Shown: positions 11,690-23,540 of the stretch, in pieces
Numbering within the stretch: the first letter of the stretch is position 1
Layout of the letters: each line of letters opens with the position of its first letter
Source of the DNA: Nageia nagi
Taxonomy: Eukaryota; Pinophyta
NCBI GenBank assembly: GCA_050084985.1
Contig: JBITNC010000001.1
Location: forward strand, 59,458,001-59,522,000
DNA length: 64,000 nucleotides
Direction: 5' to 3'
Notes under the pieces: generated by a model
Databases searched by the model: none
Seen by the model: the letters and a program-made list of their open reading frames with translations, nothing else
What the model was told of the DNA's origin: nothing
Position numbers and translations under genes: made by a program

Positions 11690-12656
11690 CATAACAAAAC
11701 TAGTATGAATATTCTTCTTTTCTTTGTAGTTCTTTACATTTTCATTACCTTTATTCTTTTTCTCTCTTTTCTTTTTGTAGCAATCAATTTTTTTATGACC
11801 TTGAATGCCATAATAGTTACAATTGCCATCAAATGTTTTCTTAGGATAAGAAGTGTTTGCTTTGCCTTTTCCATCTTTTTGCTTGAAATGATTATTGTTA
11901 CCATTATTTTTGCTATTGTGGTTGTTGTTCCCGTTGTCCCTACTGTTGTTGTAGCCATTGCCTCTTTTCTCAAACCTTTTAGAGGAAGAAGGATAAGATT
12001 TCCTTTGATGGTTGAACTTCTTCTTGGGAGTTTTGGTTGGTCCAAGAGCAACATTATTATCCTTAGAAATTGACATCTTATTGTTAAGGGTTTTCTCATG
12101 CTTCAATAGGTGCCTTGAGGTTCTCAAGGGAGAAGACTTCTTCTTCATCATCAAGCCTTATTTCCATAACTATTACAAAGTTTTCAAACTTTAAAGAGAG
12201 GCTTTAAAGAATGATGAAGACTATGAACTCATCATTGATCCAATTGCACCCATAAGTAACAAGTTGGATCCTTAAGTTAATAATTTTATTTAAGTAGATA
12301 ATTACATTTTTATCTTCTTTTTAATGAGATTGAAGCAAATTTTGGAGTATAGTAAACCTTCTTAAAAAGTTTGAACCAAGGTAGATTTGTTTAAGTTTAT
12401 CTCATGCTTCGTTTGCCTATGTTGAAGAGGAAATCATCATAAGCACATCATCTAAAACTGTACAGTAAATCATGAAGGTTGTCAAATCATTCTTTGTGTT
12501 GTAATCCTCTAGTGCCTTCTCATCTGTAGGAGGTACAAGGTTCTCATTCACTATTTACCAAAGTTTCCTTACCTACAATTCAGCTCTCATCTGTGGTTCC
12601 CAAATCCCATAGTTGGAACCATCAAGAATGTGTTTAGGGAAAAAATATTCTTCCAT
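11690..12656 (-). pseudogene. Copia gag remnant with degenerate zinc knuckle
   Basis: The probable start is the ATG at 12656 (MEEYFF...LDGSNYGIWEPQM), matching the N terminus of copia Gag. The body includes DKLKQIYLGS and an acidic DDEEEVFSLENL. It is followed by a lysine- and asparagine-rich stretch (11734-12154) and a knuckle reading CNYYGIQGHKKIDC, where the second Cys of CX2CX4HX4C is Tyr. Gag forms the particle and binds RNA. The plus-strand open frame at 11705-12073 is only its complement. Confidence 0.85.
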
Positions 12657-15606
12657 TTGCTACATAAGAATGTGAAATAATAAGCATATGGTTTCAATAA
12701 ACAACATTAAATGTTAAGTTTATCCAAGTAAATAATACATGTTACATTTAACACAAAAAAATATGCTTGATTTGATTCACAAGTGCAAATGTTTTACAAT
12801 TCAAATAATAACCCATGTACCCAAATACATTTCTTATTAGATGTAAAGTGATATTGTTGAAGCTTGTTTTCTTGTCTACAATTAGGCCTTCACCTGGATG
12901 CCCACACAAGAGAAGCCCAAGTATTACGAATTCTCAACCAGTTCCCTTTGGGTAGCAATATACTCTCACAAGGAGAAGTACTAGCTATTTTCTAAGGTTC
13001 TAACATTTATTGGATCATCCAAATTATTAATCTTGATTAAGTTTCAAGTTATCCTCCTAGGTTATTAAGATAATCCCTAAATGGACATGCAGATATGTGG
13101 AATCACTACACACATACCTATCCACCTATTGGAGTTAAATCTAGACCAACTGAATACTTAAGGGTAATTAAGAAGTATGAATTTTTCATCACTTGGATCA
13201 TCAAATTTAAAGGCTACAGTTCGCTTGTCCTCACCTCATGGCTCTCCAAACAAGTCATGTTGCAGAATGTACGTATGGATGTGTTCATTTTAGGGGTTTC
13301 TCATTTCAATGTTTGCATTTTTATTTACATAAGCAAATAAATCAAAGTGTAAAATATGAAATAAAAAAGCATAAGTAAAACATCATCCACTTATAACTTG
13401 AAACCTAAGTGTCCAATGGGTTTTGTTTACCAACCCCTAAAGGACATCTTTACATCATTCCTAATTTTGCACAAGTCCATTCTTGCATAAGAATTAGATT
13501 GCATCATAACTTAAGATTTTAAACATGTATTATTTGACTTAAAAAATTAAATATCTAACTTAAATTTTAAGTCCTTAAGCATTTATCACCAAAAATTAAG
13601 CTCTAAGCAAGTATTAGGCATGCATAAAAATTTAAGTACTAAGCATGCATTTATTAACTTAACAAATAAGTATTAAGCATACAAAAAGAAAAAAAAATTA
13701 GTACTAAGAAAATTAACTTAATCATTTAAGTACTAAACTTAAGCATGCATTATTTTAAGTAGTAAGCATTAAAGATTAAGCAAGCAACATGCTTTAAACT
13801 TTAAGTAAAAAGTTCATACAATTCCCCCTTTTTACTTAAATTTGTACCCCTATAGAGAGTATACTTAGCTTAACTTTAAAAAATATTTTATATGTTAAAA
13901 ATATACATCCATGCTAAAAAAAATGTAACTAAGGTAAAAAACAATTACCTAAGTTAGTAGCCATACTTAGAAGTATTTGAGCAAATAAAAAAAAATTATA
14001 TTTCCCCCAAAAAATTGTCACTTTTTAAAAGTAATGATGTAGTTGACCATCAATTTACTTAAAAAATAATATATTTATACTCATCATGGCAAAGCATTAA
14101 AAATTGGAGTATAAGAGGTTCTAAGTGACTTAAATAGAAAGAGGTGGCTTGAAAGGAACCAAAAAAAATTAAATGCTTATGAAGGAGGAGTATACAATCT
14201 GTAAGCAATAATTAAATGCTAAAAATGATTGCTCTAAAAAAAAATAATACCCAACAACCCCCTTTTTTTAAAAAAAAAAAGCACAAAAAAGGTCCAAAAA
14301 AAAAATTGACTTCCCTTTGGCCATGAAGAGGGCTAAGGTGAAAAAAAGCTTTCTAAGAAAATGTAGAGGAAGGGAGGCCATAAGTGACATGGGCAGAGGT
14401 TGGCAGTAGGGATCAGCATGTGGGTGGCAAAGGTTGTAAGGTGATGCAGGCTAGGGGGTTCAATGGTAGGAGATCATGGAGGGCAACGGAGGTAGCAGAG
14501 CGATGATAGAGGCCACAAAAGGGCTGTGTAGTGAGGTGATAGTGGGAGACCATAGGGGTAGGTCACAAAGGGGGACGAAGCTTGGCAATAGTGGGAGGCC
14601 ATGGGTGAGGTCATGATGGGAGTTTGCATAGGGCATCGAAGGCAATCAGAAAGAGGGGTCATGTAAAGGTAGCTATGGAGGGGTAGGTAGCGGTGGGAGG
14701 TCGCAAGGTGATGGGGGTGCCACAAGGGTAGTAGGAGGCCATGAGGCAATGGGAGGCCATGAGATGGTAGGGTTACCACAAGGGCAATAGGGGAGAGGTG
14801 GTGCGATGGGAGACTGCAAGGCAATGGGGGCCATCAGGGTAGCAAGAGGCTGCTAGGAGGTGGGAGGGGCTACCAAGGTAGAAGCAGGCCACGAGGTGAC
14901 AGGAGCTGTCAGGTTATTTTTTTTTCTTTGAAAAAAAATCTTGATATAAAATAATAATAATAATAAGATTAAACTTAATATTTCTACAATTTTTATGATA
15001 GAATATTACTATAAAATTTTGTTGTACCTCCATTTAAAAAAATTATAGCAGAATTCTCAAAAAAAAAATTATCCTCCTTTCCCTTTTTTTTGTAAATGCT
15101 CATGCCTTTTTTTTATAATAATATATTAAGCAAAAAAAAATACAACTAACATAAGAAAATGTTAGTCTATATATAAGAAATTTCATAATAATATATTACT
15201 ATTTTAAGCAAATAGTAATAACATAAAGAATGTTAGTATATATTGCAATTTTCATCATATATTGCTATTAAGCAAATGTTGTGATATATTGAACTAACAC
15301 ATACATTTAATTTCAATATAATATGCAAAAAAATACAATTTTTGTATACTAAACCCTTTTAAAAATTGTAGCAATTTAAAAATTGCAAGTAACATAGAGG
15401 ATTAGTAAAAAAAATAATTGCAACTTGTTGATCATAATTTAAAAAGGACTAACACATAGCAAGTAATATGTTAGTAGCATAATGTAATAATCCATAAAAT
15501 AACTAAAGAGAAAAAAATTTATACCTTCTCTTAGTTTTACCTCACCAAGACCTTAAAATTGAAGGAAGAAGAGCTTCCACACCAAGAAGAAGAGCTTCAA
15601 CACCTT
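12657..15606 (-). other. Long untranslated leader of the copia element
   Basis: Nearly 3 kb between PBS and gag start without a coding match. It contains degenerate repeats of TTAAGyACTAAGCATGCAT (about 13500-13800), a G-rich block (14370-14910), and AT-rich repeats with AATATATTA.TAAGCAAA (15115-15300). Such a leader is long for copia, so part of it may be a later insertion. Confidence 0.6.
14370..14910. repeat. G-rich degenerate repeat block inside the copia leader
   Basis: The plus strand repeats motifs such as GGGAGGCCATGAGG and GGCAATGGGAGGCC with variable spacing. It is far more GC-rich than its neighbours. The long proline- and leucine-rich frames on the minus strand here come from this composition. 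Confidence 0.75.
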
Positions 15607-15618
15607 GCTCTGATACCA
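15607..15618 (-). other. Primer binding site, initiator tRNA-Met type
   Basis: The minus strand reads TGGTATCAGAGC, three bases from the end of the 5' LTR. This is the usual copia minus-strand primer site. Confidence 0.93.
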
Positions 15619-15621
15619 ATT

Positions 15622-16119
15622 TGAAGGAATAAACATTAATAAGATAATTCCTAATCAACCAAGATCACATGAAAGATCTCAATTCACATATAACTATCAC
15701 ACAAAGCAATCTCACAAAGATAACACAAGATGTAAGTGGTTCGTCCAATTAGAAGTACATCCACTAACTAGATCTCTCTTCTTAACAAATATGAAATCTT
15801 ACAATCCTCCTACTCTTTTCTCCTAACCACTATCCTATAGCATAACTTTACTCCATAAATTGGTGTGTGATCACAAAGAGGGAGCCTTTTATTTATAGGC
15901 CAAAATCCCTCTTTGGATCACTCTTTTATCCAATGTACAAAAGCATGACATGCACATCCTGTTACCCAAGGGGCATGCTCATGACATGGAGTGTAGGACA
16001 AGTTATATTATTATATTCACTTAAATACTTAAGGTATAAAATGATACCCTTAAGTATTAGTGAACTTACATATAAGATTTAATACAAACCTTTACAATAA
16101 TGCATTATACATTCCAACA
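15622..16119 (-). repeat. 5' LTR of the copia element
   Basis: 498 bp, the pair of 7403-7900. It has the same termini and a TATA box on the minus strand near 15889-15897, which would drive the element's transcript. Confidence 0.93.
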
Positions 16120-16527
16120 CGAGCTCCTACTAGTGTACCAACAAAACTAATTCCTTAACTTACAATCACTTAACCACATAGTTGAGTGGGTCTTGTATTC
16201 TAGTCAATTTGTTGTTTCAAACATCCTACCAAATAATTACATGAAATGAATAATCCAATGCATTATCTTAGTTATTTTTCAAGCTTGTTGTTTTGGCTAT
16301 CACTTATGTTGTTTTTTTATAGATATATATTCCTAAACCACCCATGGGATTAATATTGATTAGTTAGCTAGTTCCAACATGGAAATATCAAATAATATAA
16401 ATGATAAAGGCCCTATAGTTTCATTTTGCAACTTCATGGAATGGAATGATTATCCATTACTAATTTTTGGCATACCAATTGCATAGGGTTGCGATTGCTG
16501 ATTTTATTTCTTTTGTTTTAAGGATAT

Positions 16528-16676
16528 GACCACACCTTCTTATGTTTTTACTACAACAATACCATAAAATATTTTTGGAAAAGATGTATTGGATGAGAAA
16601 ATGTTGTTTGTAATTGATTGTGATCATAGAGAAAAATATATTGTGCATCCTATTGATGAAAATGATAATGAAATTT
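16528..16676 (+). pseudogene. Second CACTA tail fragment (end of a DUF4216 region)
   Basis: The last codons read DEKMLFVIDCDHREKYIVH and DENDNE before a stop. This closely matches 23446-23538, where the main CACTA relic has DEKMLFVINCDPRGKYVVH and DENDN. DNA similarity extends upstream to about 16528. It is the 3' coding end of another copy of the same family and implies that two related elements sat side by side. Confidence 0.8.
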
Positions 16677-16736
16677 AAATGATTAATAAAGTGAAGTGGA
16701 AGAATTTCAATATTATGATTTATATTTTTATAGATA

Positions 16737-17335
16737 TTATATATTTCATTACATTTGCATTAGGTTCATTTGGTTTTAATTGTATATGTAACATGTTAAT
16801 AATGTATGATAATGTATGTGTAAAATATTATCACTTGAGTTTTACCCTGATAATGAGATATACTAATTGACTATATTAAATCATCGACATCATGGAATAG
16901 AAACTCTCAAGTAAACTCAAAACTAGAATTTTATACATAAGTACTAACTATCATAACAATATAAATGGTACTTTAAAGTTCTCCTATTCATCAAATCACA
17001 GTTATTCTTTCATCCAAATATAGTTATCACCAATGCATGTCCATTACAACCTGAAATCAACATTTATAGATCATAAATTTTCTTCATCGAAATCAACACT
17101 AATAGATGATATTATGTATTTAATTACATTTGCATTAAGGTTGCTTGTTTTTAATTGCATACACAACATGCTAACAATGTATGATAATGTATGCGCAAAA
17201 ACTTATCGCTTGAGCTTCACCTTGCAGGTGTGAGCTACTAATTGGCCAAATTAAGTCATCCATGTTAAAAAATAGAAACTATCGACTAAGCTCAAAATAT
17301 GGATTTCATACATACTCTAACTATCATGGGTGGAT
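16737..17335. repeat. Direct duplication of about 215 bp
   Basis: Copy A (about 16737-16955) and copy B (about 17110-17330) share TTACATTTGCATTA, AATGTATGATAATGTATG and CTAACTATCAT in the same order and spacing. They are clearly diverged. The short open frames at 16679 and 17033 lie in these copies and are not genes. Confidence 0.8.
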
Positions 17336-17670
17336 GTAAGAAGATAAGTCTACATAAAGAGGAAGTCTTGTAGGAAAAGACTAACTATTAACTTCTTATT
17401 TTTTTAATAAATTTTTTATTTTTTGGAAATTTTAAAAAAATATATTAGGATAAGATATAGATAATTCTTTACAAAATTAAAAAATAATTGAAAAATTGAT
17501 AAGTTTAAGTCAAATTATGCATGATAGACACGAGCAATTTTCGAAACAACAATCACAACCAATGTAAAATTAATAATAAAAAAATATTCATGAAAAAATT
17601 ATTAAAAATATCTAATACAAGCTTCAATGTATTATATATATTTTCCCAAAAGGATTTTTAAAAATACTTA

Positions 17671-17909
17671 CCCTGAACCCTACATCATAAACCTAAACCT
17701 TACATCCTAAACCCTAAACCCTTCATCATAAACCTTAAACCTTTCATCATAAACCTTAACCCCTGCATCTTAAACCTTAAACCCTAAACCCTACATCGTA
17801 AACCTTAAATCCTACATCCTAAACCCTTCATCATAAACCCTAAACCCTTCATCATAAACCTTAAACTATACATCCTAAACCTTAACCCCTAAACCTTAAA
17901 CCCTAAAAT
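17671..17909 (+). repeat. Degenerate telomere-like repeat array
   Basis: Many CCCTAAACC / CCTTAAACC units are mixed with CATCATAAACC and CATCCTAAACC. The units resemble the plant telomere repeat CCCTAAA, and a longer period of about 21 bp (CTTCATCATAAACCCTAAACC) can be followed. It lies inside a transposon-rich region and not at a chromosome end. Confidence 0.85.
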
Positions 17910-18245
17910 CAAATAAATTTTATTAGATAAGTAGAAATTTAAAATCAATTAAATTTTCACTTTTATGAAATTATATGCTTTTATTAATTAGTTAATATTG
18001 TGGATAATATTACATGATCATCTTAAATCTTCATCTTTAGAGGATGATGATGATCGTGAGGTAATTAATTAGCATGCATGATTGTTTAATTTATTTTTCC
18101 ATTTTTTCATGAAGGATTTTCTTATTTGTATTAATGTTTAGGCCCAAAGAAAATTCTTATTAATCTTAATTAAGTATTCAATTGGAATATATAAAGTAGC
18201 CAAAAGTTCTACCCAACAAGATGTGCATTTTCAGGAGTTGAACCA

Positions 18246-19259
18246 ATGGATAAAAATGTGATAGAAGGATTTAGTGACCCTATCACTCTTTATTACAGAG
18301 CACTTGTTATATGTGGTTGTTCAATATGTAAGGGTTGGAAAAAATATCAAACCAAAGATGTAGAAATACATTATTATGAAATTGATGGTCTACCTTATAT
18401 AGAGGGAGCATTACCTCCTATGGTTAAGAAATATCCCATTGGTCTAGTTGAACCTACTATATGTGTTGAACATCTAAAAGAGAATGTTAGAGTTAGAATT
18501 CTAGAATATGTAGATTCATTAGATGAATATAGAGCAAATTAATATGCAAGAACAAGAAATGAAGGATGAATTCATCGATTACAACTACCAAATGTTGAGC
18601 CAGTCAAGCTACTAGATGAGAGTGTTGGTGATTTACATTTAACACCTAATATTGTACATTTATACAAGTCTACCTATGATCGCAAGGAACATAGTGCATG
18701 GCCAATTAGAAAACCTTTTCTAAAAGCTTATGAATAATTCACTTGTTGTGGTCATTCATATATGATTAGACCTTCTAATATACCTAATGCAGGCATTGGT
18801 TTATTTATATTATCAAATGTATGAGTTTATCCATTCACTAAAATAGAACCATTGATGCCATTTTGTGGGTCAATTTACAATATTATAGATTTAAGGATAT
18901 TAACATCATATTTCTTTAGTATGGCTAAATATGGTATGTGTGGAAATGCAACATCACAAATAAAATATGTAGAATGTATGTACATTGATGGTCAATCAAA
19001 GATACATGAAAACATTGTAGGATATATAAACAGCTCCAAAGGCATAGGCAGTCTAGTAAATTATGATTTTGTAGGATATGCAAATGATAAATATGATATT
19101 ATGCCTAGAAAAATGTAAAGTTTTATAGGTGTGGCTCCTATTGTAACTCTTAAACCTAGTGATGAGATCTTAGTGCATTACAACATCAATAAACATATTA
19201 TAGCAAGTAAGAGATGTATGGATTCAGGATATCCAAATATATTAATTAAACCAGGATAA
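18246..19259 (+). pseudogene. SET-domain-like reading frame upstream of the CACTA transposase
   Basis: A single frame runs 338 codons with internal stops at 18540, 18567, 18735, 18822 and 19116 but no frameshift. The second half resembles a SET (protein lysine methyltransferase) domain: SNIPNAGIGLF (like NAGLGLFA), PFCGSIYN (like Y.GE), YIDGQ, NIVGYINSS (in place of RFINHS), and APIVTLKPSDEILVHYN (like A.RDI..GEEI.VDY). The first half, with a CGCSICKG motif, I do not recognise. It may be a host gene caught by the transposon or a second CACTA-encoded protein. No zinc-binding pre- or post-SET motif was seen. The SET call rests on motif order read by eye. Confidence 0.6.
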
Positions 19260-19855
19260 AACCATAAAGAAAAAAGAGATTGTAGTATAAATTGAATAAT
19301 TTTTGTAGTTCTAGGCATGTAGTTATGACTTTAGACTATGTTATTTGCTATTTTGTCGAAGATCCTTAAGGGAGGTTGTTTGTTGAAGAACATAATTGTT
19401 GGAATTGTTGATATATTTTTACTTATACTCATGTTATTTGTGCAATTTTTACTTAAACTTATGTACTTGTTAAATTTATTGACATATATTTATTGGATAT
19501 TACAAATACTTGTTAAAGTTATTTTTTTAATTATATTAATTATTTGTAGTAACTAATTTCACAAGCACATCATACTGCAATAGATACACAAGACGAGTCA
19601 AATACAGTATCTTATATGCCAACCTTACATTGAAAAAATATTCATTGAAAAAAAAGGAAGCAACTAAAGAATATATTAAGTAGGGATGCATATGTAGAAT
19701 TCATTACAAATCCAAATCTAATGGCTCCTATTCAACTCATGAATTCATATAGTGAAAATGATGAAAGACATTATAATGCTCATGATCAACAATAGAATGC
19801 AATGCATGATTTATTTCAATAAATCTATATACATGAAGATGATACAAATGTAGAC
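19260..19855 (+). other. Spacer between the SET-like frame and the transposase
   Basis: No domain was recognised. The frame at 19338-19556 is leucine- and isoleucine-rich and looks compositional. From about 19620 an acidic, asparagine-rich conceptual protein leads into the transposase and may be its N-terminal tail. Confidence 0.4.
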
Positions 19856-21345
19856 ATGAATGATAATCCTCAAGCATATGATGATGGAAGAGGAGGTGAT
19901 TTAGAAAATGATAACATGTATGCTATTGCCAAAACACCTTTATACAATGGAGCATCTATTTCCAAGTTCAAAGCGCTCCTACTTATCATGAATATAAAAG
20001 GTAAAAGTGGATGGTCAGATACAAGTGTTAATGATCTTCTAAAGTATGTATTTATTTTTACATTTTTTTTCATTTTTGTAAATTTATTGAAGATTTTTCA
20101 AACTTTGTTTATTATATACATAATAATTTTATGGTTTTATTTGTATTATAGGTTACTAAATAAAAAATTTCTTACAAGTGATAATGTCATAACTTCTTCA
20201 TGTAGAAAAGTACAAAATTTTTTGAAGGATGTAGGGGTGCCATGTGTTTCATACCATGCTTGTGTTAATGATTGCATATTATATAGAGGGTGATATGAAA
20301 AATTGAGTGTATGTCCAAAGTGTGGTACAAACAAATATCATCTAGAAACTATAGGAAAAAATGTTTTTTTGAAGGTTGTTCACCATCTTCCAATTATTGA
20401 TAAATTCATTAGAATGTATAAGTGTGATTCACTTGCATAGTATATGGATTGGTATGCAAAAAGTAGAAGTGAAGATGATGTATTATGAATTCTTAAAGAT
20501 TCTAGAGTAATGAAACATATAGAAAATATGTGGCTTGATAAATTTTAGGATGAACCTAGAAGTCTCAAGTTGGGTTTAGCAATTGATGGTGTCAATCCAC
20601 ATTCCATACAATCATCTAATTATTCAGTGTGGCCCATTTTTATAGTCAATTATAACATACCTCCATGGATGTCCTTGAAAAATGAATATTTAATGTTAAC
20701 TCTTTTAGTTCCTAAACCAAATCAGGTGAAAAATATGGATATCTACCTTGAACCATTATTTGATGAATTGATTTAATTATGAAATGGAATTCAGAATATG
20801 ATTGATATAATTAGACCCATCCAAAAAAGATCATTCACATTGTATGGCATACTAATTTGGATTATACATGATTATCTAGGTCTAAGTGTTTGTTTAGGTA
20901 TGTATATATAATTTATATTACATTTACATTTATATTAAAATATTCAATTATAAATATTCAATTTTTTAAAATTAGATATAGTAATTATTCTCTAATAAAA
21001 ATGTATTGTAGTCCTAATTGCGTACAAAAGGTTATCATGCTTGTCCACAATGTGCAAAAAACCTCATAGCAAGATATTCAAGACACTTGCAGAAGATGGA
21101 ATACGTTGGCCATAGAAAACATTTACCATTAGATCATGAGTTTTGAAATATGAAATCATGGTTTAATATTCAAATTGATCACATCGAAACTCCCAAATAT
21201 ACATCTCCTAAGGATTGGTTGAAAAAGTACCAAGAAAATGAATAAAAATGTTGGATAAAAGCCTTTGAGGAAGGTATTACTGAATACCTAAAGGATTTTA
21301 TTGTTAAAAAAGATGAATTGCCTCAAGGTAAAATTTAATAAAATA
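19856..21345 (+). pseudogene. CACTA transposase relic (TNP2 / Transposase_21 family)
   Basis: The N-terminal part reads AKTPLYNGASISKFKALLL and SGWSDTSVNDLLK, the start of the TNP2 domain. A GT-AG intron at 20044-20151 restores DLLK/LLNKKF. Next come HACVNDCILYRG and VCPKCGTNKY (zinc-binding Cys), the core LKLGLAIDGVNPHS, YSVWPIFIVNYNIPPWMSL and NMDIYLEPLFDELI, then a second likely intron at 20898-21011. HACPQCAKN and YVGHRKHLPLDHEF follow. TNP2 cuts and pastes CACTA elements, and the core DG motif is legible. Six or more stops make it a pseudogene. Its frames and introns match the family well. Confidence 0.9.
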
Positions 21346-21914
21346 CTATATCAAACATTTATTTTTAACATATCATTAATTTGATTATTTTATCAATTAA
21401 ATGTTTACATTTGCATATGTTTTTAGCTATGAACAAATTTTCCATATTTTATAATCTAGAATACTAGAAGGATTTATTAGTGACACATTTATTAGATCAT
21501 ATGCATATTGTAAAAAATGTTGAATCTTCTTTATACTAGTATACAACAAGTAAAGAATTAGACAATATTCAACTAAGATATGACTTTAAGGCTACCAAAA
21601 TAAATGTACCTTTTGGGCAACTAAAAATTTAGATGGAACAATAAATACACCTATTCCAACCTCAAGGCTTATGACCAAATATGAAGTGAACATTCTACAC
21701 AATCTTGTTAGAGCCATTAAAATACCAATGACATATGCATCATCTCTAAGAAAAGCATTCATAATTGATAGAAAAATGATAGGATTGAAATCTCATGATT
21801 ATCACAACTTATTGAAAGTATTCTCATATTATATGCATATCAAAATCCTTAAATACATTTGTATTTATTTATATTTTATTCATCTATATTTTGATTAATA
21901 TAAATTTTGCTATA

Positions 21915-22395
21915 GATTATTTTTCCACTTGCAATTCATGGATGTACGACTTTACTTGATGACTTAAGATATGCAATTGGTCGACTATCATTATTTCTAA
22001 GGTATTTCATGCTATTTATGATACTGTTCAATGAAAATATATAATGTATTTATTATTATTTTATAGTTTTCAATATATTTTAAATACATCTTATGATATT
22101 AATTATGTTTTCATAACTAGGTGGATGAATTCAAAGGAAATACATGTCAATGAAATCCCTAGATGGCAAAGAGAAATTATGGAAATTATTTGTAAATTTG
22201 AAAAATAAAATTTCTGCTACTTTTATGAATATACAAGTTCATCTATTGATCCACCTAGTAGATGATATTGAAATAGCAGATGTTATAAGTACTAGAAGAA
22301 TATTTTTTGTGGAAAGATTTTTGAAAGTACTTAAAGGATTTGCTAGACAAAATTCAGTACCAAAAGGATCTATGTGTGAGGGATATATTGTGTAA
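21915..22395 (+). pseudogene. CACTA DUF4218 region relic
   Basis: After a likely intron ending at 21919, the frame reads FPLAIHGCTTLLDDLRYAIG and LSLFLR. A second intron (about 22002-22120) joins it to WMNSKEIHVNEIPRWQREIM, and a shifted frame continues as FMNIQVHLLIHLVDDIE, FFVERFLKVLKGFARQ and GSMCEGYIV. These are the conserved pieces of DUF4218 (IQVHL..HLV; FERY...LKG.VR; EG.I.EGYI), which follows TNP2 in CACTA proteins. The region's own function is not established. Confidence 0.85.
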
Positions 22396-23100
22396 CTATC
22401 TTTTTTTTATATATATAAGTGAGTTTCTATCTCAAATTCATGATTCAACTCCAACGATATGGTTACAAGAAGACAAATATAATGATAAATTAGAAGGGAG
22501 GTTTTAGAAACAAACAAGAGATCATATGCTCTTAATAAAGGTACCAACTACATTTTAGATAATAGTAATTTATAATAAGCACTATGTACATGCAATTTTG
22601 ATTTAATTTAATCAATAATTACTAACAAATTCATTTTATGTCTTCAAAAAAATTACAAATCTTGACATATATGAATTTATAAACCATATTATCATGATGA
22701 TATGGAGTGTTGTAAAGAATGGATTTAAATGTTTGAAAGTAAAAGAAATACAATTTTAGCACAACATATTTTGTTCCGTAGTGAACATCCAAGGAGTACA
22801 CCTATACCTCCGCATTCAAGAGATGAAAATTGGCCAAAAGAGTGTCCAAGGTCATGGATAAAGCAAGCAATTGATGAGAAATTAGCTGAAGGTGTAGAAG
22901 AAAAAACCTATGAAGATGTTTTAAATATAGCTGATGGATGTAATTATGAGGTAATTATTCATTAATTCTTATGGACCTAGGTTTAATTTTTTTTTATAAT
23001 ATAGATATTGTTAATATAGGTATAATACTTGCACCAATATAACATTTACATATAAATGTGTGTAGGTGTTATCTTTTCTTGCAATGTAGGCATATGATAA
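22396..23100 (+). other. Decayed linker between DUF4218 and DUF4216
   Basis: The frame at 22729-22965 (ILAQHILFRSEHP, WPKECPRSWIKQAIDEKL) is probably a transposase linker exon, but I cannot assign a domain. The rest is AT-rich and intron-like. Confidence 0.45.
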
Positions 23101-23540
23101 ACACTTCCGAATTGAAAAGAAAGATAATAATAGAATGACCTTTGACTATGGGGTGATGGTTGATTTTGATCAAACAAGTCATGCAAGTAAAAACGATCCA
23201 ATCTTGATAGAAGGAAAAATACAATATGTTGGAAAAATTCAAGAAATCATACAATTGAATTTTAGATCATTCAAATGTGTAGTATTCAAATGTAAATGGT
23301 TCAAAGGATTTGTAAACAGAAGATCAATATTGCATGACATACCTAGTGGTTACTATGCAATCAACTCTACATAATATTTACCTCAAGAAAAAGAGCCATA
23401 TGTTTTACCACAACATTGTAGTCGAATATCTTTTTGTCCAGATGTACTAGATGAAAAGATGTTGTTTGTAATTAATTGTGATCCAAGAGGGAAATATGTT
23501 GTACATCTTCTTGATGAAAATGATAACAATGGTGATTAAA
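23100..23540 (+). pseudogene. CACTA DUF4216 region relic
   Basis: The frame reads MTFDYGVMVDFDQTS, IQYVGKIQEIIQLNF, VVFKCKWFKGFV and DIPSGYYAINST, then, after a stop, EKEPYVLPQHCSRISF and MLFVINCDPRGKYVVH. The order YVG..QEIIELNF, V.FKC.WF, EPYVLA.....FY matches DUF4216, the C-terminal part of CACTA transposase proteins. It is closed by a stop after DENDNNGD. Confidence 0.82.

Larger units (their letters stand above)
7403..16119 (-). mobile_element. Full-length Ty1/copia LTR retrotransposon, decayed
   Basis: Two 498-bp LTRs bound an 8.7-kb unit. Read on the minus strand the order is 5' LTR, PBS, leader, gag, protease, integrase, RT, RNase H, PPT, 3' LTR, which is the Ty1/copia order. LTR ends are TGTTGGAATG and CCTTCA. 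The five flanking bases are TGAGA on the left and CGAGC on the right, only a partial target-site match. The polyprotein has many stops and frameshifts, so the element cannot be autonomous. It is longer than most copia elements because of a nearly 3-kb leader and an 0.8-kb 3' region. Confidence 0.93.
18246..23540 (+). mobile_element. CACTA (En/Spm) DNA transposon remnant
   Basis: TNP2-type transposase, DUF4218 and DUF4216 regions follow each other on the plus strand in the order usual for plant CACTA elements. Terminal inverted repeats beginning CACTA were not found, so the true ends are unknown. The limits given are those of the coding relics. Many stops show it is inactive. Confidence 0.85.

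Noticed and set aside
11705-12073. Plus-strand 122-residue open frame with membrane-like composition
   Set aside because: It is the complement of the lysine- and asparagine-rich copia gag on the minus strand.
14460-14824. Proline- and leucine-rich minus-strand frames
   Set aside because: Produced by the G-rich repeat block in the copia leader; no domain and no conserved pattern.
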